Below, in pieces: positions 5,050 to 5,351 of a DNA stretch of 5,351 bases. A model generated the notes under the pieces. That model saw only the letters and a list, made by a program, of their open reading frames with translations, was not told where the DNA came from and made no database searches. Origin of the DNA: an uncultured Verrucomicrobiota bacterium (GTDB lineage: Bacteria > Verrucomicrobiota > Verrucomicrobiia > Limisphaerales > UBA1096); contig CAJXAU010000145.1 in assembly GCA_913050205.1 (NCBI GenBank), forward strand, positions 1-5,351, written 5' to 3'. Each line of letters begins with the position of its first letter. The stretch's first letter is position 1. The translations under genes and the position numbers were made by a program.

Positions 5050-5351
5050 ATGAACCTTTCATCTCTATCGCGCCTGATCGTCGCGCTTGGCTTGGTTGCC
5101 GTTACGTCGGGTGTTTGCGCCAAGGACGCCTCACTGAAGTCGGCCCTCACGTTTTATGCATCGTTCGACAACGGCACCGATGCCGACTTGGCCAAGGGTG
5201 ACAAGCGGCTCTACACGCTCGTCGATAAAAAACCCAAGGCCGGCAACCACACCGAGAACCTCACGCAATTGGCCAAGGGTAAGGGCCTCACCGGCGATGC
5301 ACTGCTCTTCACCAAGCGCAACGCCAAGTGGCTGTTCTACGACGGGGCAAA
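5050..5351 (+). CDS. Secreted protein, probably LamG/concanavalin A-like domain, 3' end cut by the window
   Basis: 100 codons are visible and the frame is open to the window edge. ATG at 5050 gives a standard Sec signal peptide: MNLSSLSR, a hydrophobic core (9-19), then G-V-C-A with probable cleavage after A24. The mature start, SALTFYASFDNGTDADLAKGDKRLYT in the region of residues 29-54, followed by KGLTGDALLFTKRNAKWLFYDGA (79-100), resembles the opening strands of LamG/concanavalin-like domains in large secreted PVC proteins, where 'FDG..DAD' and 'G..G.AL.F' are typical. Such domains often bind or act on carbohydrate, but no catalytic domain is visible in this fragment. The gene starts 46 nt after the eno terminator with no clear promoter or Shine-Dalgarno. 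Two Leu-Ala-Lys-Gly segments share the identical 12 bases TTGGCCAAGGGT (5188-5199, 5269-5280), including the palindrome arm. Confidence 0.75.
   Translation, partial: MNLSSLSRLIVALGLVAVTSGVCAKDASLKSALTFYASFDNGTDADLAKGDKRLYTLVDKKPKAGNHTENLTQLAKGKGLTGDALLFTKRNAKWLFYDGA

Overview
The window looks like chromosomal DNA from a GC-rich, Gram-negative, free-living bacterium, most likely of the Planctomycetota/Verrucomicrobiota (PVC) group. The pointers are a short-form LarA/DUF2088 protein, a mannonate-oxidoreductase-type SDR, several lipoproteins with MORN_2 repeats, an enolase with the 'HSDAP' variant loop, and a secreted protein resembling PVC LamG/concanavalin-like proteins. Almost no gene start has a good Shine-Dalgarno sequence. 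The lineage call rests on remembered family resemblance, not on a search.

Layout: positions 1-1541 are a two-gene minus-strand unit. An SDR dehydrogenase (729-1541) is followed after 6 nt by a LarA-like nickel-pincer racemase/epimerase (1-722, cut by the window edge). Together they suggest sugar-acid (aldonate/hexuronate) conversion. A 122-bp divergent spacer (1542-1663) leads to three plus-strand genes (1664-2110, 2118-2738, 2831-3565). All three encode envelope-anchored proteins with MORN_2 (YwqK-like) repeats, each with a different anchor or linker. Enolase (eno, 3680-4954) follows, with a good sigma-70-type promoter in front and a strong intrinsic terminator behind. The window ends in the 5' part of a gene for a secreted, probably LamG-like protein (from 5050).

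The most unusual signal is not a gene. A 20-bp nested perfect palindrome, TTGGCCAA-GCGC-TTGGCCAA, occurs once in each of the three spacers that separate transcription units (1589-1610, 3582-3601, 5021-5040). A long partial copy sits in frame inside the SDR gene. It looks like a dispersed genomic element or the site of an abundant DNA-binding protein. I do not recognise it as a described element.
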